This document shows positions 9,100-17,723 of a stretch of 64,000 nt of DNA, piece after piece. Origin of the DNA: Bacteroidota bacterium (lineage in GTDB: Bacteria; Bacteroidota; Bacteroidia; Chitinophagales; Chitinophagaceae); assembly GCA_018266775.1 (NCBI GenBank), contig JAFDZS010000001.1, positions 685,190 to 749,189 of the forward strand, in the 5' to 3' direction. Within the stretch, counting starts at the first letter, position 1. Every line of letters starts with the position of its first letter. The position numbers were made by a program, and so were the translations under genes. The notes below the pieces were generated by a model. The model made no database searches. It worked only from the letters and a program-made list of their open reading frames with translations, and was not told the DNA's origin.

Positions 9100-10200
9100 T
9101 TATCTGGCGCCAAGCTTATTCACCAACTCCGTCAAACTGTTATTCCCACTCATGGTTACACCATAATCTTCCAGTATTTTTTTAATGAAGAAAAAGTATT
9201 GTTCTTTCATGGTAACAAAATCTTCCATAGCAATGAGATTGGTAAAAAACTCCAGGGCAACAGTAATACCGTTCCTGCCCATATCGGTTAAATGAATGGT
9301 GGAAGAAGTGATGTTATTGTCTGCCTCCAGTTTACTTTTAATAATACCCATTACTTTTTGTATGTTCTCGGAAGATGTAGCGGCGCTCAGTTCCAGTTTT
9401 ATTTCTGAACGGCGGTAGGTACGCAAAGTATGATTGTCCACAATACTGTCCACCATCATTTTATTGGGAATGGTGACTAAAGTTTTATCACCGGTGCGGA
9501 TGCGGGTGCTGCGCAGGCCAATGCGTTCTACAGTACCGGTAATATCATTGGCTTTAACCGTATCCCCTGCGGAAAAAGGTTTATCAAAAAAGATGATGAA
9601 TGATGCAATAAGATTTTCCAGGCTTTCTTTTGCGGCTAACGCTACTGCGGCACCAACAATACTCAAGCTGGTAATTACGCCGCCAACCGATTGATTGAAG
9701 CATGCTTTAATCAGCATTAATACTCCCACGATATTAGCAATCACTTTTAAAAAATCACGGAAGAAGATGACTAACTGATCATCAGTTTTATCTTCTGTTT
9801 TCAATGCTTTCTGCTCCAGCGCCAGCGCAATGAAATCGATAATGCGTAATAAAAAGCGTGTAAATGCAATGATGATTAAACCAATGCCAATGCGTTCAAT
9901 AATTTGTTCAACGGGATGGCCATAAAGCGATATACTATCAACTTCTTTTGGATACTGTAATTTATCCAGCGCAAAAATGGAAATCACGATAAATAAAAAC
10001 CAACTTAATGGTTTTACAATTAAACGGGTAAAGCTTTTTTCATCAAAATTTCTCCAGATGCTTTTGCCCAGCCTGCACAACAACCAGGAAATGGTGTGCG
10101 ATAAATAATGTTTCGCCAGCATCATCACCGCAATGATGCCCACTACAATTAAATACGTTTGTACTGAATTATTGAAGTATACCTTGCTGAGAAAATCCAT
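9100..10200 (-). CDS. MscS-family mechanosensitive ion channel
   Basis: A 366-residue inner-membrane channel that would open under membrane tension. Four hydrophobic segments are visible at about residues 13-30, 58-78, 105-125 and 150-175. The pore helix and beta domain follow (VGGVITSLSIVGAAVALAAK, then NLIASFIIFFDKPFSAGDTV), and GTVERIGLRSTRIRTGDKTL is the conserved MscS cytoplasmic motif. It is larger than E. coli MscS (286) because of the extra N-terminal helices. It is the last gene before the convergent terminator region. Confidence 0.9.
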   Translation of the reverse strand: MDFLSKVYFNNSVQTYLIVVGIIAVMMLAKHYLSHTISWLLCRLGKSIWRNFDEKSFTRLIVKPLSWFLFIVISIFALDKLQYPKEVDSISLYGHPVEQIIERIGIGLIIIAFTRFLLRIIDFIALALEQKALKTEDKTDDQLVIFFRDFLKVIANIVGVLMLIKACFNQSVGGVITSLSIVGAAVALAAKESLENLIASFIIFFDKPFSAGDTVKANDITGTVERIGLRSTRIRTGDKTLVTIPNKMMVDSIVDNHTLRTYRRSEIKLELSAATSSENIQKVMGIIKSKLEADNNITSSTIHLTDMGRNGITVALEFFTNLIAMEDFVTMKEQYFFFIKKILEDYGVTMSGNNSLTELVNKLGAR

Positions 10201-10226
10201 GCTGTAAAAATACCTGTTTACGTTTA

Positions 10227-11045
10227 TTATTTTACCTGGTAAATGCTGAGTCCTTCAGCCTTTAACACATACAATTTGTTGTTCATTATTTTAATGGCCA
10301 GGTAATTGTTGGTAAAGGCAGGCAGTACATATTCTTTCAGGTTCAGCGATTGCTGCAGGTAACTCATTAATTTATTATTGCTGAAACCATATAAAATTTT
10401 ACCGGTTACCGCGGTACTGTTCCAATGCAGGAAGGGTAAATGGTTTTTAAAATTGCCATAGTAATCAAAACTGTAAAAACCGCGTATGGAATCGTAGAGG
10501 TACACAAAATTTTCGTGATCGGTAATCTGGCAGGCAGAAGGTACGGTATCAAAAATCATCCTGAAATCATTGCTCTCCTGCAGAACGGAACCGTCGTCGC
10601 CGATTTTTTTCAGTTTATAGTCCTGCTCATCGTATAACCAAATGTTATTGTCGTAAGAAGTGGCTACACAGTTTACTGTATACAAATTACGTTTACGCAG
10701 GTTAATGGTATTGCGTACATTTAAATAATTATCGAGCGTAACAATAGTGGCAAAGTTTTTATAGTACAATAAAATCTTTAACGGGTTACTTACATCAATT
10801 TGAGATACTGCGCCATATCTTTTTACATCATTAAACACCGCAAGCGAATCGCCATTGGCGTTTAATTTTTTTAACTGGCCGCTAGTGTTTACCAGGTAAA
10901 TATTATCTAAGTTATCTACAGTAAAGCTGGAAAAACTGCCGTTGATGGTTTTTAAGTAAGTCAACACAGAATCTGATTGTGCCCTGGTTGTGATGGTAAA
11001 ACCAAGAGCAAAAACAAGAATACTTATTTTACTGAAGCTGATCAA
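10227..11045 (-). CDS. Exported protein of unknown function, possibly beta-propeller
   Basis: A 272-residue protein with a signal peptide (MISFSKISILVFALGFTITTRAQ). The rest has repeated short beta-strand stretches such as FTVDNLDNIYLVNTSGQLKKL and ATSYDNNIWLYDEQDYKLKKI, about 45 residues apart. This suggests propeller blades, but I do not recognise a named family. Its start overlaps the lpxH stop by four bases (ATGA, 11042-11045), so the two are translationally coupled. The conserved link to lpxH, if any, is unknown. Confidence 0.65.
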   Translation of the reverse strand: MISFSKISILVFALGFTITTRAQSDSVLTYLKTINGSFSSFTVDNLDNIYLVNTSGQLKKLNANGDSLAVFNDVKRYGAVSQIDVSNPLKILLYYKNFATIVTLDNYLNVRNTINLRKRNLYTVNCVATSYDNNIWLYDEQDYKLKKIGDDGSVLQESNDFRMIFDTVPSACQITDHENFVYLYDSIRGFYSFDYYGNFKNHLPFLHWNSTAVTGKILYGFSNNKLMSYLQQSLNLKEYVLPAFTNNYLAIKIMNNKLYVLKAEGLSIYQVK

Positions 11046-11818
11046 GCTTTTTCTGTTTCGGTGTAATATTTTAATTGCAATGTTGTGCCATCATATTCCG
11101 CATAGGTACAGTATTTTAACCAATCGCCAAGGTTAACGTATTGGCTGTTGCTGCCCAATTTGATATCGATAGGTAAATGCCGGTGACCAAAAACGAAATA
11201 GTCATAATGTTTTTGCTGCAACACTTCTTTGCTGTAAATAATCAGCCATTCTTTATCTTCTCCTAAAAAATGATCATCCGTTTTGGTGGCCATTGCTTTT
11301 GCCCTGCTTTTTCTGCTGAAATAACTGGCAACACCTGTGCCAAGATAAGGCGGTATTAAACCGAATAAAAATTGACATATGGGATTGCGGAATATTTTCT
11401 TTAAGAATTTATACCCTTTATCGCCGGGGCCGAGGCCATCACCATGACCTACTAAAAATTTTTTATCGTTGATGTCGAATGCAGCAGGTTCAAAATAAAC
11501 GGGGATGTTTAGTTCTTGCTGAAAATAATTGTTCATCCACATATCATGATTGCCCACAAAAAAATGAACAGGGATACCGCTGTCTGTAATTTCGGCCAAT
11601 TTGCCTAAAATGCGAACATACCCTTTGGGAACAACGGAGCGGTATTCGTACCAAAAATCGAACAGGTCACCCACCACAAAAATCTGGGCAGCATCTTTTT
11701 TGATGCGGTCTAAAAAACGCACTAATTTTTTTTCCCGCTCCATACTGTCGGCATGTGTGGGAACACCCAGGTGAAAGTCGGATAGAAAGTATATTTTTTT
11801 ATTGGCCGCCAGTTCCAT
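11042..11818 (-). CDS. lpxH: UDP-2,3-diacylglucosamine diphosphatase
   Basis: Hydrolyses UDP-2,3-diacylglucosamine to lipid X in lipid A synthesis, at the cytoplasmic face of the inner membrane. The 258 residues carry the calcineurin-like metal-binding motifs: FLSDFHLG, VGDLFDFW, FFVGNHDMW, GHGDGLGPGD and FGHRHLP. These give the dimetal site (Asp, His, Asn and His residues). It overlaps its neighbours at both ends (11818 and 11042-11045), so it sits in a tight operon with a gamma-glutamylcyclotransferase-like gene and an unknown exported protein. Confidence 0.92.
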   Translation of the reverse strand: MELAANKKIYFLSDFHLGVPTHADSMEREKKLVRFLDRIKKDAAQIFVVGDLFDFWYEYRSVVPKGYVRILGKLAEITDSGIPVHFFVGNHDMWMNNYFQQELNIPVYFEPAAFDINDKKFLVGHGDGLGPGDKGYKFLKKIFRNPICQFLFGLIPPYLGTGVASYFSRKSRAKAMATKTDDHFLGEDKEWLIIYSKEVLQQKHYDYFVFGHRHLPIDIKLGSNSQYVNLGDWLKYCTYAEYDGTTLQLKYYTETEKA

Positions 11819-12252
11819 TATGCCTGAGCTTTATTTTTTTGTTGCAGGTAAAGCAATACATCTCCATGATCAATAACGGGCAAACCGGTCACATCCCTGT
11901 TATACCAATACATCCAGGCAGTGTATTCCTGGCCATTGCAAAAAACGGTTACCAATTCCCTGCGGTATTCGGGGGTAACACCTTCTTCAGTAAAAATGCC
12001 TTCGTAATCATCTAACTGGCCAATGGCGTAGGAAAATTCATCGGCATTGTTGATGCTGTATAATTCACCAATAATATACTCATCGCCTTCACTTGCTTTT
12101 GCAGCAGGATAATTGCCAAGGTCATATAACTTTCCTTTCACCTTTGCTTCGCCCAGTAAGGTAAAATAGCGTGACATATATTGATATGCCGCATGTTGAA
12201 ATCCACTGCGCAGCGATCCATACACAAACAATAAATTCGTTTGATTATTCAT
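11818..12252 (-). CDS. Gamma-glutamylcyclotransferase-family protein
   Basis: A 144-residue protein of the GGCT/AIG2-like fold. The signature LLFVYGSLRSGFQH near the N-terminus is the family's YGSL motif. KVKGKLYDLGNYPA and the acidic GQLDDYEGI, which should hold the catalytic Glu, follow. The ATG at 12252 is chosen because the conserved YGSL normally lies within 15 residues of the start. It may release 5-oxoproline from gamma-glutamyl peptides or act in a related reaction. It is co-directional with the LUD gene and overlaps lpxH. Confidence 0.85.
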   Translation of the reverse strand: MNNQTNLLFVYGSLRSGFQHAAYQYMSRYFTLLGEAKVKGKLYDLGNYPAAKASEGDEYIIGELYSINNADEFSYAIGQLDDYEGIFTEEGVTPEYRRELVTVFCNGQEYTAWMYWYNRDVTGLPVIDHGDVLLYLQQKNKAQA

Positions 12253-12282
12253 GATGCAATAAAGGTACTTGTAAAAATGCAA

Positions 12283-12897
12283 TTATGCCTCTACTAAAAA
12301 GCAATAAACTTCTTTGGGGCCATGCACACCGGTTACCAGTGTTTTTTCAATATCGGCGGTGCGGCTGGGCCCGCTGGCAAAAGTGATTTGTGAGGGAATA
12401 TTACCGGCGTATTTTTCTTTCAGTAACTGCAATGCATCTTTAATATCATACACCAATTGATGGGTATAGGCGATGCAGATGTGCACGGGTGCATATACAC
12501 TTACTGTTCTGCCGCTTTGTTGCGCTGCGCTCATCACGATGGTGCCTGTACGGGCTACCAGGTATTCACACCCGGTGATGGAAGCATCGCAGCCCGGCAG
12601 GTTGATGGTGTTGCTGAAAACGGCATTCCATTTATCTTCTGAACAATATATTTTATTCCACTGCTTTTCTGCAATCAATTGTTGTACCTGTGCAATCATA
12701 TCAGCTTCGCTGGTGCAAAAGGCAAACTTGCCCTGCAGGTTTACAAACTCTTCTGCAAACACCACTTCAAGGTCATCCGGTGCCGGAGGGAATACGGGAT
12801 TGTTGCCTTCGCTCTGCGGAAACGGCAAAGGCGCCGGATTACTCAGCGCCTGCCTTATTTTTTTTAAAATATTTTCCTTTGCCGGTGTTACACCCAT
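12283..12897 (-). CDS. LUD-domain protein (LutC/YkgG-like)
   Basis: A 204-residue LUD-domain protein. The C-terminal FASGPSRTADIEKTLVTGVHGP is the family signature, and YLVARTGTIVMSA lies in the middle of the domain. LutC is one of three subunits of the LutABC lactate oxidase system, but lutA and lutB are absent here, so a role in lactate use is not supported by context. It lies 2 bases after the ftsH stop on the same strand and is likely co-transcribed with ftsH. Confidence 0.85.
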   Translation of the reverse strand: MGVTPAKENILKKIRQALSNPAPLPFPQSEGNNPVFPPAPDDLEVVFAEEFVNLQGKFAFCTSEADMIAQVQQLIAEKQWNKIYCSEDKWNAVFSNTINLPGCDASITGCEYLVARTGTIVMSAAQQSGRTVSVYAPVHICIAYTHQLVYDIKDALQLLKEKYAGNIPSQITFASGPSRTADIEKTLVTGVHGPKEVYCFLVEA

Positions 12898-12899
12898 AA

Positions 12900-15005
12900 T
12901 TACATCTGGTTGTTTATGGCATCAATACCTTTTATGCCGTTGCTGCCGTCATTATCGCTTACTGCATTTTTTGCAGCTTCTTCTTCTTCAGGTGTTACAT
13001 CAAGTGCTTTCTTTTCTTCAAATGGCCGTTTGCCAATCAATGCTTCCACATCGCTCTTGAACAATACTTCTTTTTTCAGTAATTCTTTTGCCAGTTTTTC
13101 TACATCACCTTTTTTCTCGGTCAGCAAAGCTTTTGTTTTCATGTACGCTTCGTCAATCAGTTTACGTACTTCCTGGTCAATCATCTTACCGGTTTCTTCA
13201 CTGTATGGTTTGGTAAAATAATTTTCCTGTGCAGGGTCGTAGAAACTGATATTACCCACTTTATCATTCATACCATAAACGGTAACCATGCTGTATGCAA
13301 TTTTGGTGATCTGCTGCAGGTCATTGCTGGCACCGGTACTGATTTTTCCGAAGAAAATATCTTCACTGGCCCTTCCACCCAACGTCATACAAATCTGATC
13401 CATTAACTGATCGGTATTGTACAGGTTTTGTTCTTTAGGTGTGTATTGTGCATAACCCAATGCAGCACTTCCCCTTGGCACTACTGTTACTTTCAGTAAT
13501 GGATATGCATGTTCCAGGTACCAGCCGCAAATAGCGTGGCCTGCTTCATGATAAGCAATGATTTCTTTTTCTTCAGGAGAAATGATCTTGTTCTTTTTTT
13601 CCAAACCACCAATCACACGGTCAATGGCATCCTGGAAGTCGCTCATATCAACTGCATCTTTGTTTTTACGTGCGGCAATCAGTGCGGCTTCGTTACAAAC
13701 ATTGGCAATATCTGCACCGGCAAAGCCTGGTGTTTGTTCGGCCAGTTTATGAATATCGAGGCTTTGCGAAATTTTAATGGGTTGCAGGTGTACTTTAAAA
13801 ATGGCTTCCCTGCCCACGAGGTCTGGTCTGTCGATAGTGATCTGCCTGTCGAACCTTCCGGGACGCAATAAAGCAGAGTCTAACACATCGGGCCTGTTGG
13901 TGGCCGCAAGAATGATGATACCCAAATCAGTACCAAAGCCATCCATCTCCACCAATAATTGGTTCAAAGTATTTTCACGTTCGTCATTGCTCATCATTAC
14001 ATTCTTTCCCCTTGCACGGCCGATGGCATCAATTTCATCAATGAAAATAATACAGGGTGCTTTTTCCCGGGCCTGTTTAAACAAATCTCTTACGCGGCTG
14101 GCGCCCACACCCACAAACATTTCTACAAAATCACTACCGCTGAGGCTGAAGAAAGGCACTTGCGCTTCGCCGGCTACAGCTTTTGCCAGCAACGTTTTAC
14201 CAGTACCGGGAGGGCCAACCAATAACGCACCTTTAGGTATTTTACCACCGAGGGCAGTATATTTTTTAGGATTTTTAAGGAAGTCCACAATTTCCATCAC
14301 TTCCACTTTAGCTTCATCCAGCCCGGCAACATCATTAAAGTTGATGTTTACACGGGTGCCTTTTTCAAATAACGTGGCTTTAGATTTTCCAATATTGAAA
14401 ATGCCGCCGGGTCCGCCACCGCCACCGGGTCCGCCTACTTTACGCATCATCAGTATGAATAACAAACCGATGAGAAGCAAAGGCATCAGTGTGGTGATGA
14501 TCTGGCCGAATAATTCTCCTTCATCATCAGGGGTATCAGGTACTTCTTTTACTGATGGGTTTTTATTGTAAAAATCGCTGAGGTCTTTGGAGTAAGACTG
14601 AATTTCCCTGAAGTTAAAATATAACTGGGGTTGATTGGCTTTTACCACAGCATCGTAAACACCAGTGTTGTCTTTATCGTTCAGGAAGCTTTTATAGTAA
14701 GCAGCCCTTTTTATGAGGCTGTCTTTATAAACATATACCCTTACTTTTTTGGCGTTACGGATGGTTTTCATTTTTTCAACATCGCCCTGTTTCACCATTT
14801 CGAAAAAACGGGTTTGCGGAATTTCCACGCCGGAGGGATTTACACCACGTACAAGGTTCCATACCAAAATACCAATGAAAAGTATACCGTATATCCAGTA
14901 CAGGTTAAAACGCCCCCGCTTTTTATTGGGATCGTCGCCTGTTGGCGGCATGTTATCAGGGTTGGGTTTCTTATTGGTATTTTGCTGATTCATATTTGTT
15001 GCCAT
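12900..15005 (-). CDS. ftsH: ATP-dependent zinc metalloprotease FtsH
   Basis: Membrane-bound AAA+ protease that degrades misfolded membrane proteins and short-lived regulators. The 701 residues begin with a cytoplasmic Asn/Pro-rich tail. Transmembrane segments lie near residues 34-52 ([17 protein letters not shown]) and 170-188 ([19 protein letters not shown]). A glycine-rich linker, Walker A GPPGTGKT (near 264), Walker [12 protein letters not shown], the SRH region and the zinc site HEAGH (near 485) follow. The C-terminus is acidic. The ATG at 15005 is used; an alternative ATG lies four codons on. It is followed by the LUD gene. Confidence 0.97.
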   Translation of the reverse strand: MATNMNQQNTNKKPNPDNMPPTGDDPNKKRGRFNLYWIYGILFIGILVWNLVRGVNPSGVEIPQTRFFEMVKQGDVEKMKTIRNAKKVRVYVYKDSLIKRAAYYKSFLNDKDNTGVYDAVVKANQPQLYFNFREIQSYSKDLSDFYNKNPSVKEVPDTPDDEGELFGQIITTLMPLLLIGLLFILMMRKVGGPGGGGGPGGIFNIGKSKATLFEKGTRVNINFNDVAGLDEAKVEVMEIVDFLKNPKKYTALGGKIPKGALLVGPPGTGKTLLAKAVAGEAQVPFFSLSGSDFVEMFVGVGASRVRDLFKQAREKAPCIIFIDEIDAIGRARGKNVMMSNDERENTLNQLLVEMDGFGTDLGIIILAATNRPDVLDSALLRPGRFDRQITIDRPDLVGREAIFKVHLQPIKISQSLDIHKLAEQTPGFAGADIANVCNEAALIAARKNKDAVDMSDFQDAIDRVIGGLEKKNKIISPEEKEIIAYHEAGHAICGWYLEHAYPLLKVTVVPRGSAALGYAQYTPKEQNLYNTDQLMDQICMTLGGRASEDIFFGKISTGASNDLQQITKIAYSMVTVYGMNDKVGNISFYDPAQENYFTKPYSEETGKMIDQEVRKLIDEAYMKTKALLTEKKGDVEKLAKELLKKEVLFKSDVEALIGKRPFEEKKALDVTPEEEEAAKNAVSDNDGSNGIKGIDAINNQM

Positions 15006-15106
15006 TGATTATGCGCTGTGTTAAACTTACAATATGTGTGTCACATTTAAAAGACGAACTGAAAAGTATATTGTTTTATATAGAATAAAAAATAATTGCC
15101 GGTAAA

Positions 15107-15550
15107 TTAATCGTTGTGTTCCATCAGCGGTGCATCGCTCCACATTTCTTCCAGTTGATAGAATTTCCTTGGTTCGGGCAGCATAATGTGCACCACCACA
15201 TTCACATAGTCAATCAGTATCCATTGCTGCGCCTGCCTTCCTTCATGTTTATAAGCCAGTTCCAGGCATTTGCCTTTTACTTCCTCTTCCACAAAATCGG
15301 CAATGGCCTTAATTTGGGTATTGCTGTTGGCCTGGCAAATAATAAAAAAGTCGGCTACAGCTTCTTCCACTTTCCTCAGGTCGAGGCTCACAATATTGTC
15401 GCCTTTTTTATCCTGTATGGCCTTAATGATAGTTTTGAAAATTTTACTGTTACGGGTAAGCCTTGTAATGCTGCTTTTTTGCCGGGTTTGTAATACGTTC
15501 AGGTTGTTCAAATTGAAATAAAATTTTTTGTTTAAAGCTTCATGGCACAT
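15107..15550 (-). CDS. rsfS: Ribosomal silencing factor
   Basis: Binds ribosomal protein uL14 and blocks joining of the subunits in starving cells. The RsfS/Iojap domain is clear: IFKTIIKAIQDKKGDNIVSL, VADFFIICQANSNTQIKAIA, and WILIDYVNVVVHIMLPEPRK. The conserved part starts only at about residue 30 of the frame from the ATG at 15550, so either the N-terminus is extended or a rare start nearer the domain is used. A TACTTTTG promoter box lies at 15619-15612. It sits upstream of ftsH on the same strand and is divergent from birA. Confidence 0.88.
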   Translation of the reverse strand: MCHEALNKKFYFNLNNLNVLQTRQKSSITRLTRNSKIFKTIIKAIQDKKGDNIVSLDLRKVEEAVADFFIICQANSNTQIKAIADFVEEEVKGKCLELAYKHEGRQAQQWILIDYVNVVVHIMLPEPRKFYQLEEMWSDAPLMEHND

Positions 15551-15611
15551 CAATAGCGCTGATGGTCTATTTTTGTTCTTCAGTATGCGGCATAAAGCCT
15601 GCAATTATTTA

Positions 15612-15619
15612 CAAAAGTA
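15612..15619 (-). promoter_or_regulatory. Bacteroidota -7 box for rsfS
   Basis: On the minus strand this reads TACTTTTG, a perfect TAnnTTTG. It lies about 60 bases upstream of the ATG chosen for rsfS and in the 90-base divergent gap with birA. No clear -33 TTG is visible. Confidence 0.45.
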
Positions 15620-15641
15620 ACACTTCTTTACCATTTGATTT

Positions 15642-16382
15642 ATGATGCCGGGTGACGGTTTTCTTAAAATATTAGACACTGTTGACAGTACCAACAATTA
15701 TGCCATGGGTATGATTCGTGAAGGATTGGCAACTCATGCCATGGCTTTTGCAGCAAAAGAACAAACTGCAGGCAAAGGCCAGCGGGGAAAAACATGGCAG
15801 GCACAGGCAGGCAAGAATATCGCCCTGAGCGTGGTTATTAAAACGGATTGGCTGAAGCCCGATCAGCAATTCCTGCTGAGTATGCTGGTGGCATTGGGGG
15901 CAAATGATTTTCTGAAAAAATATATTCCCGCCGAAACCAGTATTAAATGGCCCAACGATTTATATTGGCGTGACAGAAAGGCAGGGGGGATATTGATTGA
16001 AACTGTTTTTAAAGGCACGATATGGAACTGGGCAGTTGCAGGCATTGGCATTAATGTAAACCAGGAGCGGTTTCACAGGTTGTTGCCCAACCCTGTTTCG
16101 ATGAAACAGGTTTGCGACCGCGAATTTGATGTAACCAAACTTACCCATGAATTATATGCCGCTGTTATGAAAAGAGTGGAAGAGGGTAGGAACGTAACAC
16201 CACAAAATATTCTGGCAGCATATAACCAGTTGCTGTACCGCCGCAACCAGCAGGTACGGCTTAAACGCGGCACTGTTACCTTTACCACCACTGTTAAAAA
16301 CGTAACCCTGCTGGGCCAACTGCATACAACAGATGCTATTGACAGGCATTTTGATTTTGGTGATGTAGTATGGCTGCTATAA
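15642..16382 (+). CDS. birA: Biotin--[acetyl-CoA carboxylase] ligase
   Basis: Attaches biotin to the carrier domain of biotin-dependent carboxylases. The 246 residues form only the catalytic domain; there is no N-terminal DNA-binding domain, so it is not a BirA-type repressor. Motifs are LDTVDSTNNYA near the start, the biotinyl-AMP loop GKGQRGKTW, and IKWPNDLYWRDRKAGGILIE. The C-terminal SH3-like domain ends FDFGDVVWLL. Two ATGs lie in tandem at 15642 and 15645. Its last six bases overlap the convergent HELCH protein gene. Confidence 0.92.
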   Translation: MMPGDGFLKILDTVDSTNNYAMGMIREGLATHAMAFAAKEQTAGKGQRGKTWQAQAGKNIALSVVIKTDWLKPDQQFLLSMLVALGANDFLKKYIPAETSIKWPNDLYWRDRKAGGILIETVFKGTIWNWAVAGIGINVNQERFHRLLPNPVSMKQVCDREFDVTKLTHELYAAVMKRVEEGRNVTPQNILAAYNQLLYRRNQQVRLKRGTVTFTTTVKNVTLLGQLHTTDAIDRHFDFGDVVWLL

Positions 16383-16673
16383 TAATTCAGCTTCCCTGGC
16401 CTGTACCTCGAAATAATTGTTGTAGTAGCCGTGTTTCCAGCTTTCCCACAGGTATTTGGTAATGAAACCAAAATAGCCGTATTGCTGAAATTGTTTGATG
16501 TGGCACAGTTCATGTTTCACCCACCGTTCATCCTGCAGGAAATTTTCTTCAGACACTCCATGCAAATGAATGGTTTTACCCAGCACCATAGCTACCTGGC
16601 GTGTACGCAGTTTACGGGCGGCAATTTTTGCCAGCCACGACTGTTCCCTGATGTGATAAGATAATTGCTCCAA
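16377..16673 (-). CDS. Small HExxH-motif protein (DUF4157-like)
   Basis: A 98-residue basic protein with the motif VKHELCHIKQF at about residue 53. HELCH is a zinc-metalloprotease-type HExxH site, and a Glu further on (FEVQAREAELL) could be the third ligand. The layout resembles small DUF4157-type proteins of Bacteroidota. No signal peptide is seen, so it should be cytoplasmic. Whether it is catalytic is unknown. It converges on birA with a 6-base overlap. Confidence 0.65.
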   Translation of the reverse strand: MEQLSYHIREQSWLAKIAARKLRTRQVAMVLGKTIHLHGVSEENFLQDERWVKHELCHIKQFQQYGYFGFITKYLWESWKHGYYNNYFEVQAREAELL

Positions 16674-16681
16674 TTGTTGTT

Positions 16682-17056
16682 TTAATTATTGGGCCCGCCA
16701 TTGTCGATCCAGCAAATAAATGCATTTACCTGGGCTTGTGTGATGTTGCCTGATTGTGGCATATTGCCGGATAGTATTTGTGCACGGATATTCGATTTTC
16801 TTGCCGATACTTCTGCAAAAGTAGTTAAAGCTCCGCCGGAATTGGTGCTGCCGCTGCCATGGCAAGTACTGTTGATGGAACAAACTGTAGCCAGTATCGG
16901 CTGTACATCTGCACTGAAAGATGGGGTGATGCCTGTGCAGGAAAACGTTCTGGTACCACTTGAACCCGTGGACGAAGTACTGCTGTCCTTTTTACAGGAA
17001 GCAATTGCAATAACAGCCGCAACGAAAAGAAATGAAAGTGATGTTATCTTTTTCAT
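16682..17056 (-). CDS. Lipoprotein with cytochrome c-like domain
   Basis: A 124-residue lipoprotein with signal peptide and lipobox (MKKITSLSFLFVAAVIAIASC; Cys at about 21), then a Ser/Thr-rich linker. The C-terminal domain resembles the short cytochrome c domains often seen in Bacteroidota surface proteins: SFSADVQPILATVCSINSTCH, then NMPQSGNITQAQVNAFICWIDNG. The heme-type site is C-x5-CH instead of the usual C-x2-CH, so covalent heme is uncertain. An isolated gene between the HELCH gene and bcp. Confidence 0.65.
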   Translation of the reverse strand: MKKITSLSFLFVAAVIAIASCKKDSSTSSTGSSGTRTFSCTGITPSFSADVQPILATVCSINSTCHGSGSTNSGGALTTFAEVSARKSNIRAQILSGNMPQSGNITQAQVNAFICWIDNGGPNN

Positions 17057-17095
17057 AAAGGATAGTATAATATGGTGATACTATTCCTATCGCAA

Positions 17096-17569
17096 TTATT
17101 GTTCCGTTAGTTGCCAGGCTTTAATAATTTCTTCAGCGTGTTGCTTGTTTTTTGGTTTTAAGAAGATTTTTTTAACAATTCCTTTTTCGTCTACCAGGAA
17201 GGTGGTGCGGTGCAGGCCCATATATTTTCTGCCGTACAATTGCTTTTCTCCCCACACACCGTATTTATCAATGATAGTATGATCAGGATCGGCAATTAAC
17301 GTAAACGGAAGATTGTATTTGGCTTCAAACTTTTTATGTTTCTTTTCTTCATCCGGGCTTACCCCTAAAACTTCAATACCATGTTTTTTCAGCAGCGCAT
17401 AATTATCACGCAAATTACAGGCTTGAACTGTACAGGTTGGTGTGTCATCTTCAGGATAAAAATATAATGCCACTTTCTTTCCTTTAAAATCTGCGAGTGA
17501 TATGGTATTGCCGTTTTGATCTTTGCCTTTAAATGCCGGAGCCTTGCTGCCCTCTGTAACGGTGGTCAT
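17096..17569 (-). CDS. bcp: Thioredoxin-dependent thiol peroxidase (Bcp/PrxQ)
   Basis: Reduces hydroperoxides using thioredoxin. The 157 residues match the Bcp/PrxQ length. The peroxidatic site is YFYPEDDTPTCTVQACNLRD, with the peroxidatic Cys in TPTC and the resolving Cys five residues on in QAC. The family usually has TPGC here; the Thr is a mild variant. GIEVLGVSPDEEKKHKKFEAKY and the C-terminal RTTFLVDEKG are further family signs. Confidence 0.93.
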   Translation of the reverse strand: MTTVTEGSKAPAFKGKDQNGNTISLADFKGKKVALYFYPEDDTPTCTVQACNLRDNYALLKKHGIEVLGVSPDEEKKHKKFEAKYNLPFTLIADPDHTIIDKYGVWGEKQLYGRKYMGLHRTTFLVDEKGIVKKIFLKPKNKQHAEEIIKAWQLTEQ

Positions 17570-17574
17570 AGTTG

Positions 17575-17640
17575 AATAGTTAATTAGTTAACTGGTTTAT
17601 TGGTTAGTTAGTTTGTTAGTGTGTTGGTATATTGGTGTGG
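17575..17640. repeat. Low-complexity TTAGTT-rich intergenic repeat
   Basis: A stretch of short degenerate TTAGTTAG/TTGGTTAG units in the gap between bcp and the M23 peptidase gene. A related stretch recurs at about 36190-36230 before the long repeat array. The rest of the 154-base gap holds no gene. Confidence 0.4.
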
Positions 17641-17723
17641 CGTTTTTTGGTAAAATGAATAATTGGCTAAGCGCTAAAAGCTTCGGTTTCATACCAATTA
17701 ACTATTTAACCAATTGCCAAAAG

